The notes: generated from the letters alone by a model not told the origin. Positions 57,001 to 64,000 are shown, counted from the stretch's first letter. The stretch is 64,000 bases of DNA from Tamarix chinensis (GCA_030549775.1 CM060177.1:66765638-66829637), one strand, 5' to 3'. Numbers and translations: made by a program.

Positions 57001-58175
57001 GTTTGTGGCTTTCAAAGGTTGAAGGTGTGACTGGATGGTGGTGGTGAAGGTTATAATTGAACAAATCTGATTGTTAACGCTGTCGGATCTCAATGGGTGC
57101 ACTGACATTGATTTGTAGAGCTAAAGCAACCAAATCGGAAATGAATATAGGTAGACACGACCTACAAATGGTATTTATGTTTCAATTATATTATTCTCTT
57201 TTAGTGGTTGCGGTTTGGTTTGTTGAAATTAAATAACTACAAAGAGAAATTGGTTTTGTGGAGTTTGGGAGATTTCACAATTCAGTGCTACATTGAGGCT
57301 ATTAAAGAGGAAAGATAATATCAGATTGGTGACAAGGGAGGAGGATGAAAGGTTAAAGACAGGTGAGGCTGAAGAAGTGTTTGTTGAAATTTCATTTTTA
57401 TTTAATTTAAGCTTATATTTTACTATGATAATTAAAGTTATTTACTAGCAAAGTGAGAGTATATAGTTTAACCTTATGTAGGAAACTAGGGACTCATTTA
57501 ACTAAGGAAAGTTTTACATTGAACAAAGTGAACATTTTTTGTTTTTGATTTAGGGACCAAAATAGAAAAATAGGATTCTAGAGGGAGCAAAATAATGTTA
57601 ACTCTTTTTATTTGTAACTTCTATAACTCTATTATTGGCATTGTGCATTGAACTGAAAGCCTTCTTGATTGTGGAGCAGGATTTTTTTGAAGCAGATCTT
57701 GACGGTGGAAACAAGACATCCGAATATGCCAAAGACATACTAATCAAACCTGCAGATCGTCACAATCTTTTGCGCCCTGAGACAGTTGAATCATTGTTTG
57801 TTTTGTATCGCATCACAGAAGATCCAAAGTGTGTTTTTAAATTTGTTCATGAATGGTATATAAATTCTCATTCTTCTTTTTATTCTAGTCCTAATTGTAG
57901 ACTTGTTACACTACAGGTATCGTGAATGGGGATGGCAAATATTTGAGGCATTTGAGAAATATGCAAAGGTTGATTCTGGTGGATACACCTCTCTTGACGA
58001 TGTTACTGTAATTCCTCCTCCTAGACGAGACAAGATGGAGACCTTTTTTCTGGGTGAAACATTAAAGTACTTGTACTTGCTTTTCGGAGACAACATGCTT
58101 ATTCCATTGGACAAGTTTATCTTCAACACAGAGGCCCATCCCTTGCCCATTAACTACTCTGTCAAGAGTGCATGA
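26964..58175 (+). CDS. MNS3: Mannosyl-oligosaccharide 1,2-alpha-mannosidase MNS3 (GH47), six exons
   Basis: Join 26964-27041, 50240-51189, 51659-51920, 55601-55798, 57680-57828, 57917-58175: 631 residues, no internal stop, against 624 in Arabidopsis MNS3. GH47 class I alpha-1,2-mannosidases remove alpha-1,2-linked mannose from Man9GlcNAc2 N-glycans; MNS3 works in the ER/cis-Golgi and makes Man8. What is visible: a cytosolic tail with the LPYS motif (residues 5-8), a membrane anchor at about 49-66, a proline-rich stem (102-111), then the catalytic domain from about 130. Likely catalytic residues by alignment with human ER mannosidase I are E218 (LFETTIR), D361 (SRGDSYYEY) and E530 (RPETVES). 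T617 in NTEAHPL is the expected calcium ligand. I chose the start from the MSK-LPYS match to Arabidopsis. It looks intact; expression past a 23 kb first intron is assumed. Confidence 0.93.
27042..28670. other. Unassigned part of intron 1
   Basis: Mostly T-rich intronic sequence. Open frames at 27945-28410 on both strands overlap one another and match no family I know. A GATCGG/GGTTTCACAAA patch at 27540-27800 looks repeat-derived but I cannot place it. Confidence 0.4.
28671..32427 (-). mobile_element. Long solo LTR in intron 1 (minus orientation)
   Basis: Read on the minus strand it starts TGTAGAAACCC at 32427 and runs to about 28671. The near-terminal segment (28691-28750) matches the reverse complement of the family's AGCACTTGGTACTG...TAAGTGTGGCGGTAAC end. 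GGTCATACTGGTACC near 29512 matches the reverse complement of the outer LTR near 23080. A purine/pyrimidine-asymmetric tract lies at 31600-32000. No target-site duplication was found, and the last ~80 bp of the canonical end are diverged or lost, so the left boundary is approximate. Confidence 0.65.
31765..31872 (+). repeat. Short tandem repeat GGTTCATGCAGCCAAGGAGG, about three units
   Basis: Units of roughly 32-36 bp reading 'ggtggttcatgcagccaaggaggagaggaat', with small differences. They lie in the purine-rich tract of the intronic solo LTR. The overlapping 77-codon frame is a product of the repeat. Confidence 0.7.
32428..33249. other. Unassigned spacer between two LTR elements in intron 1
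   Basis: No recognisable domain or terminal repeat. The minus-strand 66-codon frame at 32423-32623 is lysine- and proline-rich but matches nothing I know. Confidence 0.35.
33759..34207 (-). repeat. 3' LTR of the chromodomain gypsy element
   Basis: 449 bp. The minus strand starts TGTTATGAATCATCC and ends CTTCAATTCATAGCA. The flank aacct lies outside. Confidence 0.92.
34126..34773 (-). pseudogene. Integrase C-terminal end and chromodomain of the gypsy element
   Basis: After a stop at 34777-34779 the frame resumes. A stop at 34642-34644 lies in place of the usual W of the [15 protein letters not shown] segment. The 171-codon piece from 34641 contains [22 protein letters not shown] and a chromodomain-like C-terminus ([23 protein letters not shown]). 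Chromodomains of this type are thought to guide integration toward marked chromatin. Confidence 0.88.
34208..34220 (-). promoter_or_regulatory. Polypurine tract of the gypsy element
   Basis: Minus strand GGGCCGGGGGTAA lies directly upstream of the 3' LTR start. Confidence 0.75.
34777..36102 (-). pseudogene. RNase H and integrase of the gypsy element
   Basis: A 441-codon open piece. It starts with RNase H ([14 protein letters not shown] near the N-terminus, [15 protein letters not shown] block, HTDQQSL). The HHCC integrase zinc region follows (H-H in [13 protein letters not shown] in AVCQQQK), then the integrase core with [16 protein letters not shown] and [10 protein letters not shown]. The last three carry the D, D and E of the catalytic triad. 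It is truncated by a TAA at 34777-34779, and the RT-RNase H junction upstream has two more stops (36109-36111 and 36145-36147). Confidence 0.93.
36103..37133 (-). pseudogene. Reverse transcriptase of the gypsy element
   Basis: The open piece 37106-36309 contains the RT blocks in order: [41 protein letters not shown], the [13 protein letters not shown] block and the FFDDIL active site with its aspartate pair. The frame shifts by one base near 36320 after HIISK, then continues as [11 protein letters not shown] toward RNase H. A stop at 37131-37133 separates it from the protease ORF. Confidence 0.93.
37131..37853 (-). pseudogene. Zinc knuckle and aspartic protease of the gypsy element
   Basis: 240 codons: a knuckle-like [14 protein letters not shown] at about residues 31-44, then the protease with the active-site loop [14 protein letters not shown]. 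Retroelement proteases normally read D-[ST]-G at this site; here it is [12 protein letters not shown] is the usual C-terminal flap-side block. The ORF ends at the TAG at 37131-37133, likely an altered CAG, since upstream and downstream frames agree. Confidence 0.9.
37854..38746 (-). pseudogene. Gag of the gypsy element
   Basis: 195 codons are open from 38746 ([20 protein letters not shown]), with a coiled-coil-like N-terminus, [20 protein letters not shown] and [19 protein letters not shown] at 38159-38161 interrupts YE-W-LDHQQ. Further downstream a one-base shift near 38096 breaks the ELMA-LDGVP segment, and a TAA lies near 37858 just before the knuckle ORF. Confidence 0.9.
38775..38786 (-). 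promoter_or_regulatory. Primer-binding site of the gypsy element (tRNA-iMet type)
   Basis: Minus strand TGGTATCAAAGC, four bases past the 5' LTR, matches the common TGGTATCAGAGC initiator-methionine tRNA site at 11 of 12 positions. Confidence 0.85.
38791..39251 (-). repeat. 5' LTR of the chromodomain gypsy element
   Basis: 461 bp. It is 12 bp longer than its partner because of a duplicated aaaaagactta segment near 39140-39160. The flank aatct lies outside. Confidence 0.92.
39643..39654 (+). promoter_or_regulatory. Primer-binding site of the deleted gypsy element (tRNA-iMet type)
   Basis: TGGTATTAGATC follows the left LTR within about 15 bases and resembles TGGTATCAGAGC. Confidence 0.65.
39800..41500 (+). 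pseudogene. Degenerate gag and protease of the deleted gypsy element
   Basis: In shifting + frames: [17 protein letters not shown], then [17 protein letters not shown] and [15 protein letters not shown], with ARIWYDKL and [15 protein letters not shown], all typical of a gypsy retrotrans_gag domain. A decayed zinc knuckle (KQCY-stop-CR) lies near 40690-40730. Protease remnants follow near 40930-41230, including [16 protein letters not shown] and [11 protein letters not shown] run of 13 G at 40426-40438 interrupts gag. The coding sequence is cut by the solo LTR at 41503. Confidence 0.8.
42130..43401 (+). pseudogene. LINE (L1-type) 3' end nested in the solo LTR
   Basis: Translation gives the C-terminal part of plant LINE ORF2: KYLGVP near 42187, [36 protein letters not shown], the zinc-binding region [16 protein letters not shown]...RLLTRDRM, then C-H-C residues near 42930-42990, and [10 protein letters not shown] near 43150. 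There are a few stops and shifts (e.g. 42511, 42586, 42703). An A9 run at 43393-43401 is probably the poly(A) tail. It is 5'-truncated, as most LINE copies are. Confidence 0.85.
43487..43792. mobile_element. 306-bp solo LTR
   Basis: TGTAACACCCCGAGTTAATA at the left and GGGGTATTACA at the right, flanked by tggct/tggtt (4 of 5). It contains CACGTGCTTCCTGAGAAATT and ACTCCATGG words. It lies within the long solo LTR between two copies of the LTR's internal CTCTCAGGACAAAATG unit. Orientation was not decided. Confidence 0.65.
43961..44092 (+). repeat. Perfect 66-bp tandem duplication
   Basis: The unit acataaagacattaaacgtg...ggacatgtaag at 43961-44026 is repeated without a visible difference at 44027-44092. 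Such identity indicates a recent duplication, or an assembly artefact. Confidence 0.9.
46168..47027 (+). repeat. 3' LTR of the deleted gypsy element
   Basis: Aligns with 33250-33758 plus 39252-39629. A TATATAAAGG at about 46571-46580 is a good TATA-box candidate for the LTR promoter, in the same sense as MNS3. The left LTR has TATGTAAAGG at the same place. Confidence 0.75.
47028..47880. other. Unassigned part of intron 1
   Basis: No domain, terminal repeat or credible frame recognised. The 64-codon minus frame at 47367-47561 matches nothing known to me. Confidence 0.35.
47880..48900 (-). pseudogene. Degraded gypsy integrase fragment (Tat/Ogre-like)
   Basis: The minus-strand frame at 48479-48225 reads [20 protein letters not shown] followed by GKTPFSMAF, the conserved late-integrase segment of plant Tat/Ogre-type gypsy elements. 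Upstream pieces near 48866-48657 ([14 protein letters not shown] and [12 protein letters not shown]) are decayed. No LTRs were identified for it. Stops and frame changes are frequent. Confidence 0.6.
48901..50239. other. 3' part of intron 1, unassigned
   Basis: T-rich intronic sequence ending in a polypyrimidine stretch and the acceptor TTATAG at 50234-50239. I see no element boundaries in it. Confidence 0.45.
50240..51189 (+). CDS. MNS3: MNS3 exon 2 (residues 27-342 and part of 343)
   Basis: Carries the signal anchor (about residues 49-66, [18 protein letters not shown]), the proline-rich stem [12 protein letters not shown] and the first half of the GH47 barrel. This includes [13 protein letters not shown] and [11 protein letters not shown] with the likely general acid E218. 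The donor ACATAAG|GTACTG splits codon 343 (AG|T, Ser). Potential N-glycosylation sequons lie at N77, N83 and N115, in the lumenal stem. Confidence 0.95.
51659..51920 (+). CDS. MNS3: MNS3 exon 3 (residues 343-430)
   Basis: Acceptor TTTGCAG|TCC and donor CACCTT|GTATGT. Encodes PQTGEF, then [14 protein letters not shown] with the likely catalytic D361, and ends FSPKMDHL. Intron 2 upstream is 469 bp with no insertion seen. Confidence 0.95.
52215..53700. other. 1.5 kb insertion-like segment in intron 3
   Basis: It separates the two halves of repeat copy 1. An 11-bp perfect inverted repeat, CTTAATGAAAG at 52215-52225 and CTTTCATTAAG at 53690-53700, lies at or near its ends. Inside are several CCAATCGATG / CCAGTCAATGGG words (52830-53350), like those at 24860-25400. 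No coding frame. Superfamily unknown. Confidence 0.4.
53880..54114. mobile_element. Stowaway-type MITE (Tc1/mariner), about 235 bp
   Basis: The left end TACTCTTTTTATATCAG...AAGTCATTCTATCA is the inverted complement of the right end TGATAGAATGACTTTATT...CAGAGGGAGTA. TA dinucleotides bound it, as in Stowaway elements with TACTCCCTC ends. It sits inside repeat copy 1 of intron 3. Confidence 0.85.
54430..54650 (+). repeat. Repeat copy 2 in intron 3
   Basis: Parallels copy 1 through TTAGTTAATGTTGTTTAG, AGTAATGAATTAGTTTAATTA, CAATAGTAA-like and GGGATACCTAAGTAAG blocks, without the large insertion. Termini are not resolved. Confidence 0.5.
55601..55798 (+). CDS. MNS3: MNS3 exon 4 (residues 431-496)
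   Basis: Acceptor TTCTGTAG|GTG and donor GTCGAG|GTCAGT, phase 0 on both sides. Encodes [15 protein letters not shown] through [16 protein letters not shown] is a conserved GH47 segment. Confidence 0.95.
55799..56554. other. 5' part of MNS3 intron 4
   Basis: AT-rich intronic sequence with no repeat boundary recognised. The minus frame at 56152-56427 is not conserved with anything I know. It ends at the target duplication of the Mutator-like element. Confidence 0.4.
56555..57604. mobile_element. Mutator-like non-autonomous element in intron 4
   Basis: Long inverted repeats of about 118 bp: GAGTTAAATATTTTT...AAATTAGTCCTTAG at the left and, as reverse complement, GAGTTAACATTATTTT...AAATGAGTCCCTAG at the right. 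Nine-base flanks TTTTTATCT (56546-56554) and TTTTTATTT (57605-57613) match at 8 of 9. Nine-base duplications with long inverted ends are typical of Mutator-like elements. The interior has no transposase frame. Its right end is 75 bp before exon 5. Confidence 0.8.
57680..57828 (+). CDS. MNS3: MNS3 exon 5 (residues 497-545 and part of 546)
   Basis: Acceptor GAGCAG|GAT. I placed the donor at CCAAA|GTGTGT because it restores P-K-Y-R-E-W-G-W across the junction, as in Arabidopsis. A downstream GT (GAATG|GTATAT) would insert eleven residues. It carries DLDGGNK and [13 protein letters not shown] with the likely catalytic E530. Confidence 0.92.
57917..58175 (+). CDS. MNS3: MNS3 exon 6 (residues 546-631 and stop)
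   Basis: Acceptor CTACAG|GTATCG after an 88-bp intron. Encodes [38 protein letters not shown] and the terminal [11 protein letters not shown]617 corresponds to the calcium-binding threonine of class I mannosidases. TGA at 58173-58175. Confidence 0.95.
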
Positions 58176-58711
58176 TTAGCTTAGATGCAGTTGTAGTTCT
58201 TGATGATGAATGAAGGTGTTCACTACAACCTGTAGACCGACATAACTGTTATAGTGAGTTATACGAATGTTGAAAATCCTACTGGCATATCTTCTTGGAA
58301 AATGCAGCGCTTATGTTGCGCCATATCATTCATTTGATCAAGTCAATTAATTTTTCACTGACCACTTTGGGATGAATAACCTACAGATGAAAGGAGCTTC
58401 TTGGTTTTTTGTTTCTTATGGTCCTGTTCCTCTTTATGATCGAAGTATTGTAAAATTTATACAAAATAGCATTTTTTTTTCCTTTCATGGAGAGGACATT
58501 GCATTATTTAATTAGCTTAGGAAATTTTCTACTTCGTTCCTAGTCCTCCACTTTGGATGTCCTAGATGTACGCTGTATTTCTATTTTCTTTCATTTTATA
58601 TACTGTAAAAGAAAAGGCTTGAAACTTTTACTATCTTCTCACTTATCTACACTTCAGCTTTGTGATATGTTTGTATTTGAGCTTATATCATTCTCTAAAG
58701 CAAAGTGAGGT
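58176..58711 (+). other. Probable MNS3 3' UTR and short downstream spacer
   Basis: T-rich sequence after the stop codon, with AATAAC (58373) and TATATACTGTAAAAG (58597 onward) as possible poly(A)-signal variants. The exact cleavage site is not visible. The next gypsy LTR starts 537 bp after the stop codon. Confidence 0.55.
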
Positions 58712-59070
58712 TGATGGCATTTAGCTTAGGAAGTGGATAAGTTTCAAAATAGGGAATTGGGGAGAGAGATTCTAGATAGGGGAGAGTGGGGTAGGAATTT
58801 TTGCTTGCTTTTACTCCATTCCTTCCTCAATAAATATCGTAGTTCATTACGCATAGCTATACTCTCCTGGCACCACTAGATTTAACTAACAAAAATGAAA
58901 AGATGCTAACGACTAAAAGAAACATAAAGATGTTTAGCAGAATTAGGGAAATCTACTAGTAGAGTGTTTGATAGAAATAATGCTCTTGGCCTAATTGGAC
59001 TACGTGGTTTATATGTTGTCCTTGAGCCTAGTAGCTTCTCATTGAGTGTTGTTGGGTTGGCTTGTACTAG
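58712..59070 (-). repeat. 3' LTR of the downstream gypsy element
   Basis: Starts TGATGGCATTTAG on the + strand and matches 63466-63871. A purine-rich minus-strand segment (AGATGGAGG) just past its right end is the likely polypurine tract. Confidence 0.75.
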
Positions 59071-59099
59071 TACCTCCATCTAGGAAATGAACCTTGTCC

Positions 59100-60600
59100 T
59101 TAAGGTTAAAATCAAGGAACTTGGACTGATATTGGTGGAGGTTCTCCTGTGTTGCTCTCTTAGGCTTGGTGTTCACCACTAAATTGATACTTGCTTCGTC
59201 CAACTAGTCTTGTGCTTGAGCATTTTGGTAGCTAGGTGCTTGAGTGGTTGAAAGATGGTATAAGTGGAAGGAATATCTTCTAGGAGGGGTGATAGTTTGA
59301 CTATAATAGGGTCATGTCACCATTTAAGCACTAAAATGTGAAACACTAGATGATTTTTTGCATGAGAATGCAGTTGTAGGCAATATGCTAATGTTCCAAT
59401 CCACTTAATGGTTTGGAAAGGGCCATGGTAATGCTTTGTTAGCTTGTTTGAGGGTCACTAAGCAACTTATTGTTGTCGGTATGGTTTCAATTTCACAAAC
59501 ACCCAGTCCAACACAAAGAACTCTTTGTCTCATCGATGTTGGTCCACTTGATTCTTCATATGTGCCTGTGCTCTTTGCAAATTTCCCTTGAGAAAACACA
59601 GTAGCACTTCTCGTGTGTGAGATTTATGTGCATTCACCTTCATAATCAACCAGGATGGGAGGGGGACGAGCATACATTGCTTGAAATGGGGACATTCCAA
59701 TGGAGTTGTGGTGACACGTATTATAACAATGCTTAGTCTGAGGAAGCAGTTGTGCCCATTTTCTTAGCTCCTCACTTGCAAAATCTTGCAAGTATGTCTC
59801 TAAGCATCTTTTCACCACCTTCGTTTTTCCATGGGATTGCGGATGATATACATGGCTCATGCGCAATCCATTTCCCTGCAAATGACACATTTCCTTCCAA
59901 AAATTGTTGCAGAACAATAGTTCTATTGAACACAATAGAGCGAGGAAATCCATCGAGGTACACTAGTTCCTTGATAAAGTACTTAGCAAGCTTACTAACA
60001 TAGATCTTAGGCGGCAAGGCGTAGAAATGGACATATTTGGACAAATGGTCCACTATTACCCAAATGGCTTCCTTTCGCTCTGATGGGGGCATACCCACAA
60101 TGAAATCCATTGAAATGTCTTTCCAAATTCAACATAGAATAGGGAGGGTTTGTAACATAACCTGGGGTGTAGCTTTCTCGGGTACAGAATAGTTACAAAC
60201 GAACATCTTCACATTAGAGCTCAACCCTTCCTAATAAAAATTGGTGGAGATTCTGGCTAGGGTCTTGGTGATGCTCTAGTGTCCCATAATCATTGAGCTA
60301 TGAAAGATCCCTAAAATCTGCTGTCTCAGGTTAGGGATAACAAGTACTTAGATTCACCCTTTATATAGAATAAATCCATTGTGCACCACCTCATAATGAA
60401 TATAAGTGGCGGGCAGTAAAATTCTAGTTGGTTGATTAGTTTGATCACCTCAGGGCCTCTTTACTGTAGCTTCCTTGATTTCTCCCAATAGCTTGTGCGT
60501 AGACATTGAAAGTGTAGTCATTTCTCCTTAAGTAGCTGCCGGTCAACGAGAAAGAGCATTGGCAACTTGATTAGATTTCCCTGACTTTTAATGGATAGTG
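59100..60600 (-). pseudogene. Integrase and chromodomain remnants of the downstream gypsy element
   Basis: Minus-strand frames include MDFIVGMPPS, VIVDHLSKYVHF, YHPQSHGKTKVVKRCLETYL and HCYNTCHHNSIGMSPFQAMY, the integrase core and its GKR-like end. The catalytic-core frame changes between 60110-59772 and 59953-59624. The C-terminal chromodomain is only traceable by weak matches. Confidence 0.8.
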
Positions 60601-63465
60601 AAGTCAAATCCTAGGAGCTTTATCAACCATTGTTGCTGCTTTGGAGTTTGTATTGTTTGGCTCATTAGCTACTCTAGGCTTTAATGATCCGTCAAGATTG
60701 TAAGGGGTCTTCCCAACAAGTATTGTCTCCACTTATGCACTGTCAATGTGATTAGATACCTTTACCTACTATAAGTGGAGGCATTTTGCATCCATTAGCT
60801 CAACCATTTATGGAAAAATGATATGGGCTATAGTTGCTGGGTTAAGATGATGCCAACAAATATATTAGGGGCGTCTGTTTCGTCATAGAAGGGTAACTAA
60901 AAATTAGGCAAGTTCAAGATAGGGACACTAATCATTTCCCCTTTAAGCTGTTCAAAAGATTGTTGAGCCTCATTTTAGAACTTGAAGGCGTTCTTCTTTA
61001 ACAAATCTATTAGGGGGCCGGCTATGGTGGCATATGCTTTAATGAACCGATAGTAGTATCTTGTGAGTCCTAGAAATCTCTATATTATAGCAACCAAATT
61101 GGGGACCAGCCAATTTGTCATGGCGTTGACCTTTGAAGGATCCGCCCTCACCCCTTGGGCTGAGATGATATGGCCCAAATATTCGACTTCACCTTGACTA
61201 AATAAACACTTAGTGGATTTGGCGTAGAACTAGTTTTTCACTAGACATTGTAGGTCTGCCTCAAGGTGTTGATGATGGTCAGTTATGGTGGGGCTATATA
61301 TAAGGATGTCATAAAAAAAACTAGGACAAATTTCTAAAGATAAAGGCGAAACAATTTGTGCATGGTGGCCTGGAAGGTAGAGGGTGCATTTGAGAGCCCA
61401 AAGGGCATAACAAGGTATTCATAATACCCCTCATGAGTCCTAAATGTCGAGCTTAGAGAAGATAGTAGCACCACTTAACTCATCTAGTAATTCATCTACT
61501 GTTAGAATTGAAAATTGATCTATGATTGTAATGGCATTTAAGTCCCTATAATCAACACTTAACTCTTTGATTTATGGACCAACAACACTGGTGAAGAGTA
61601 GGGACTAGTGGACATTCGGATGATGTTATGGTCAAGCATTTCTCTAACTTCTTCTCAATTTCCCCCTTTTTGAAATTGTGGATAACGATAAAGGCGAACA
61701 TGATAGGTTGAGCTTGCTCCTACAGATTTATATGATGATCGATGGGTCATTTAGGAGGAAGTCTTAGAGGAGTTGTGAAGACTTGCTCGAAGAGTATCAA
61801 ATTTTGGAGTTGTGGAGGGATCTATTTTTTCAGATAGCATGTTAGAAGATGGTGGGTTGGGTATGGAAGTGTCGATGATGATGTAATAGTAGGCTAAGTA
61901 TGAAGAGGTGAGGTGAGCTCGTTTCAATTGTTTCAGGCTTATCGGGCTAAGTGTTATCTTGTTTTGCCCGATAAACCTCATTGACCGACCTTGACGCACA
62001 AACCCCATAGTAAGGTTTTTTTGGTTTGTTGTAATAGGACCTAGGCTCTGTAGCCACTATACCCTAAGAACAACATCCGTCCCAACTATTTTCAACAATT
62101 GAAACTCGATCATAAATGTGGTCCCTTAGATGTTAATCACGATGTTTGCACAACACCCTTCACTCAACGTTTCCCCATTGCCCACTGTGATAGTCAGCTT
62201 ATGACATCTATCTATTGCCAATCTCAAGTAGCACGTAATTCGGGGATGGAGATAGTTGTGGGTACTACGCGTGTCTATAAGGATGGGATAGAATGCTTCT
62301 AGATCTCAACAAGGAGCCTGAGGGTGTAAGGATGTGAGGTTCTCGTGAGGACATGGAGTGATACCTTTGGTTTTGAGTTCTCTGTTTCATGCTTGCCTAG
62401 CTCCTAGTCAATTGGGTTTTCATCAACAACTCCTTCTGCACCCATTTCATCTACTATCAGGACTAACAAGGGGGTTACCCAGCATTTATGCCCTATCCTA
62501 TATTATTCGTCATAGTTGTAGCAAAGTCCCTAAGCTTTTTATGTTCTCAGCTTAGTTGGGGTGAGCCTGCGAATAGGGAGGGTTGAAGTCTTGTTGGTCG
62601 AGGATGGAATTGGGGGTAAGTAAAGAAGGGGAGATTTTGGTGATATTGTGGTGACAACTGTGTGGGGTACCTTTTGGAGGCTTGTTTGATTGAAGGGAGC
62701 TCAGCCATCAATGATCTTTTCTTTGACAAGCTTAGCATATGAAATTGTTGCGAAGATGCTAGTGGGCTTGATAATAGCTAGTTCTCTTTGGATATGGGGT
62801 TTCAACCCATATATGAAGCAGTTAAGGATGGTGTCAAGAGCCAGATTGGTGACACGATTGCATACATTCTCAAAGGTTGCTTTTGTACTCTACTACAGAT
62901 ACAATGTAGGTAAGTTTGAATCAAGTGGCATGGTGGTTGACAAAGGTGGATGGTCCAAACCTCTATTCAATAACTTGTGTGAAGGATTGCTATGAAGCTA
63001 GCTGATGTTTCACTGTATCCACTAAAACCAACTAAGAGCTTACTCCACCATGTAAAAACTAGCTTATATCAATCCATTGTTCATTAGGAACCTTTCAGCT
63101 TGAAAGATCTAATCTAGAGGATTTGAGCAATCGAATTGAGTAAGTTCGCATTTGAATGTAAGGTTAGGAATTTGATTGGTGAGAATATTAATAGTGGGGA
63201 TTATGTCAAGTGGGGGGAACATTGGTCGTGGAAGAGGATCTAGGTATGGTCAAAGATAAGTGGGTGGATTGATGGATGGGGTAAATAGTTGAGTATTTCA
63301 TTTAGGGCATTCTGTATGGCTATTTGAGCTTGCTAAATTTCCTCGATGCCGGTTTGCTTGGCGAGATAGTCCTCCCTTAACTTTTGGATGTTTTCCTCAG
63401 TGGATTGCGACTTGGTTTGTATTTCTTCTATCATGGTGACAATTCTCTCAACAAGAGCACCAAAA
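60601..63465 (-). pseudogene. Reverse transcriptase, RNase H and gag remnants of the downstream gypsy element
   Basis: The pieces are recognisable mainly by parallels with the better copy at 33759-39251: for example the RNase H cluster around 60640-60800, the RT-like text around 61290-61600 and the P-rich knuckle/gag region around 62550-62740. Stops are dense and several joins are uncertain. Confidence 0.6.
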
Positions 63466-63871
63466 TGATGCACTCAGCTCAAGTATTCCACTTCAGAGCA
63501 ATGGATAAGCTCCAAATTACAGAATAGATAATTTGGGAGAGAGATTCTAGACAAGGGAGAGTGTTGTCGGAATTTATGCTTAGTTTTACTCCATTCCTTC
63601 CTCCTTAATAAATGCAGGAGTTCGTTATGCATAGCTATGTGATCTTGGCACTGCTATTTTTAGCTAATAGAAATCAAAAGATGCTAACAACTAAAAGAAA
63701 CATAAAGATGCTTAATAGAATTAGGGAAATCTACTTGTAGAATGTTTAATAGAAATAATGCTCTTGGCCATTGGGTTGTATGGTTTATACGTAGTCCTTG
63801 AGCCATTTGGTCTTGGATCTACTTTGAGCGTGGTCCTTGGTAGCTCCAGGTTGAGTGTTGTTGGCTTGGTT
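63466..63871 (-). repeat. 5' LTR (partial) of the downstream gypsy element
   Basis: Starts TGATGCACTCAGC on the + strand and aligns with 58712-59070. It is interrupted at 63872 by a new TG-starting LTR end. A TTTTGGTGCTC next to its left side may be a decayed primer site. Confidence 0.75.
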
Positions 63872-64000
63872 TGTAAGATCCCCAAAATTCACTACTAAAT
63901 TTTTTTTATTAAAATTGAGTGGAAGTAATTACAATAAATTTCAGGGATGCTATTGCTACGCTTAGTACCATACCGGTTTCCTTCCATCATTCTAGTACAA
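63872..64000 (-). mobile_element. Edge of another copy of the long LTR family (continues past the window)
   Basis: TGTAAGATCCCCAAAATTCAC...CTTAGTACCATACCGG...TTCTAGTACAA is the reverse complement of the family's 3' end (AGTACTGGAATAGTGGAAGG...TAAGTGTGGTGGTAGCATCC...TTTTGGGG). Whether it is a solo LTR or the 3' LTR of a full element cannot be seen here. Confidence 0.85.

Larger units (their letters stand above)
58712..63871 (-). mobile_element. Degenerate chromodomain Ty3/gypsy element downstream of MNS3
   Basis: Direct repeats at 58712-~59070 and 63466-63871 share GGGAGAGAGATTCTAGA, TTTTACTCCATTCCTTCCTC, AAGAAACATAAAGATG and ATAATGCTCTTGGCC. Minus-strand pol pieces lie in order between them: gag near 63450-62550, reverse transcriptase near 61700-60900, RNase H near 60900-60600, integrase core 60110-59624 and chromodomain remnants near 59640-59080. 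Many stops and frameshifts are present. The right LTR is cut at 63872 by another LTR. The end of the left LTR is approximate. Confidence 0.8.

Noticed and set aside
57829..57860. Later donor (GAATG|GTATAT) for MNS3 exon 5
   Set aside because: It stays in frame but inserts eleven residues into a conserved segment. CCAAA|GTGTGT restores the family sequence exactly.

Overview
This is plant nuclear DNA from an angiosperm; it resembles eudicot sequence, but I cannot name the species. It is AT-rich. It holds one intact protein-coding gene on the + strand and is otherwise almost entirely nested transposable elements, as expected of a large, repeat-rich genome. I saw no tRNA, rRNA, CRISPR or bacterial features.

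The gene is an orthologue of Arabidopsis MNS3, a class I alpha-1,2-mannosidase (GH47) that trims N-glycans in the early secretory pathway. It has six coding exons: 26964-27041, 50240-51189, 51659-51920, 55601-55798, 57680-57828 and 57917-58175. They join in frame to 631 codons plus a stop. All splice sites are GT-AG, and the catalytic and calcium-binding motifs are present. Intron 1 is about 23.2 kb. It separates the 26-residue exon carrying the LPYS Golgi-retention motif from the membrane anchor and catalytic domain.

Layout. (1) 383-24326 is a stack of insertions. A ~4.4 kb solo LTR (+) was entered by an Athila-type Ty3/gypsy element (2270-21790, -). That element's gag carries an hAT-like DNA transposon (10623-12423). 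Its 5' LTR carries another long solo LTR (14845-21207, +), which itself contains a 1.55 kb solo LTR (17936-19484). Most joins have TG...CA ends and target-site duplications. (2) 24327-26963 is the gene's upstream region, with a LINE remnant and a MITE. (3) Intron 1 holds a long solo LTR (28671-32427, -) and an internally deleted gypsy element (33250-47027, +). The gypsy 5' LTR contains a complete but stop-ridden chromodomain gypsy element (33759-39251, -). Its internal part contains a further solo LTR (41503-45952, -), a LINE 3' end and a 306-bp solo LTR. (4) Introns 3 and 4 carry MITE-type DNA elements, including a Stowaway and a Mutator-like element ending 75 bp before exon 5. (5) 58712-63871 is a decayed gypsy element (-) just past the gene. 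Its right LTR is interrupted at the window edge by one more copy of the long LTR family.

The most unusual features are the 23 kb TE-filled first intron of a housekeeping glycosylation gene, a long-LTR family present five times with no coding interior seen, and a GC-rich hAT-like element with no recognisable transposase. I found no clear sign of a wholly new biological system. Coordinates of decayed elements without target-site duplications are approximate.
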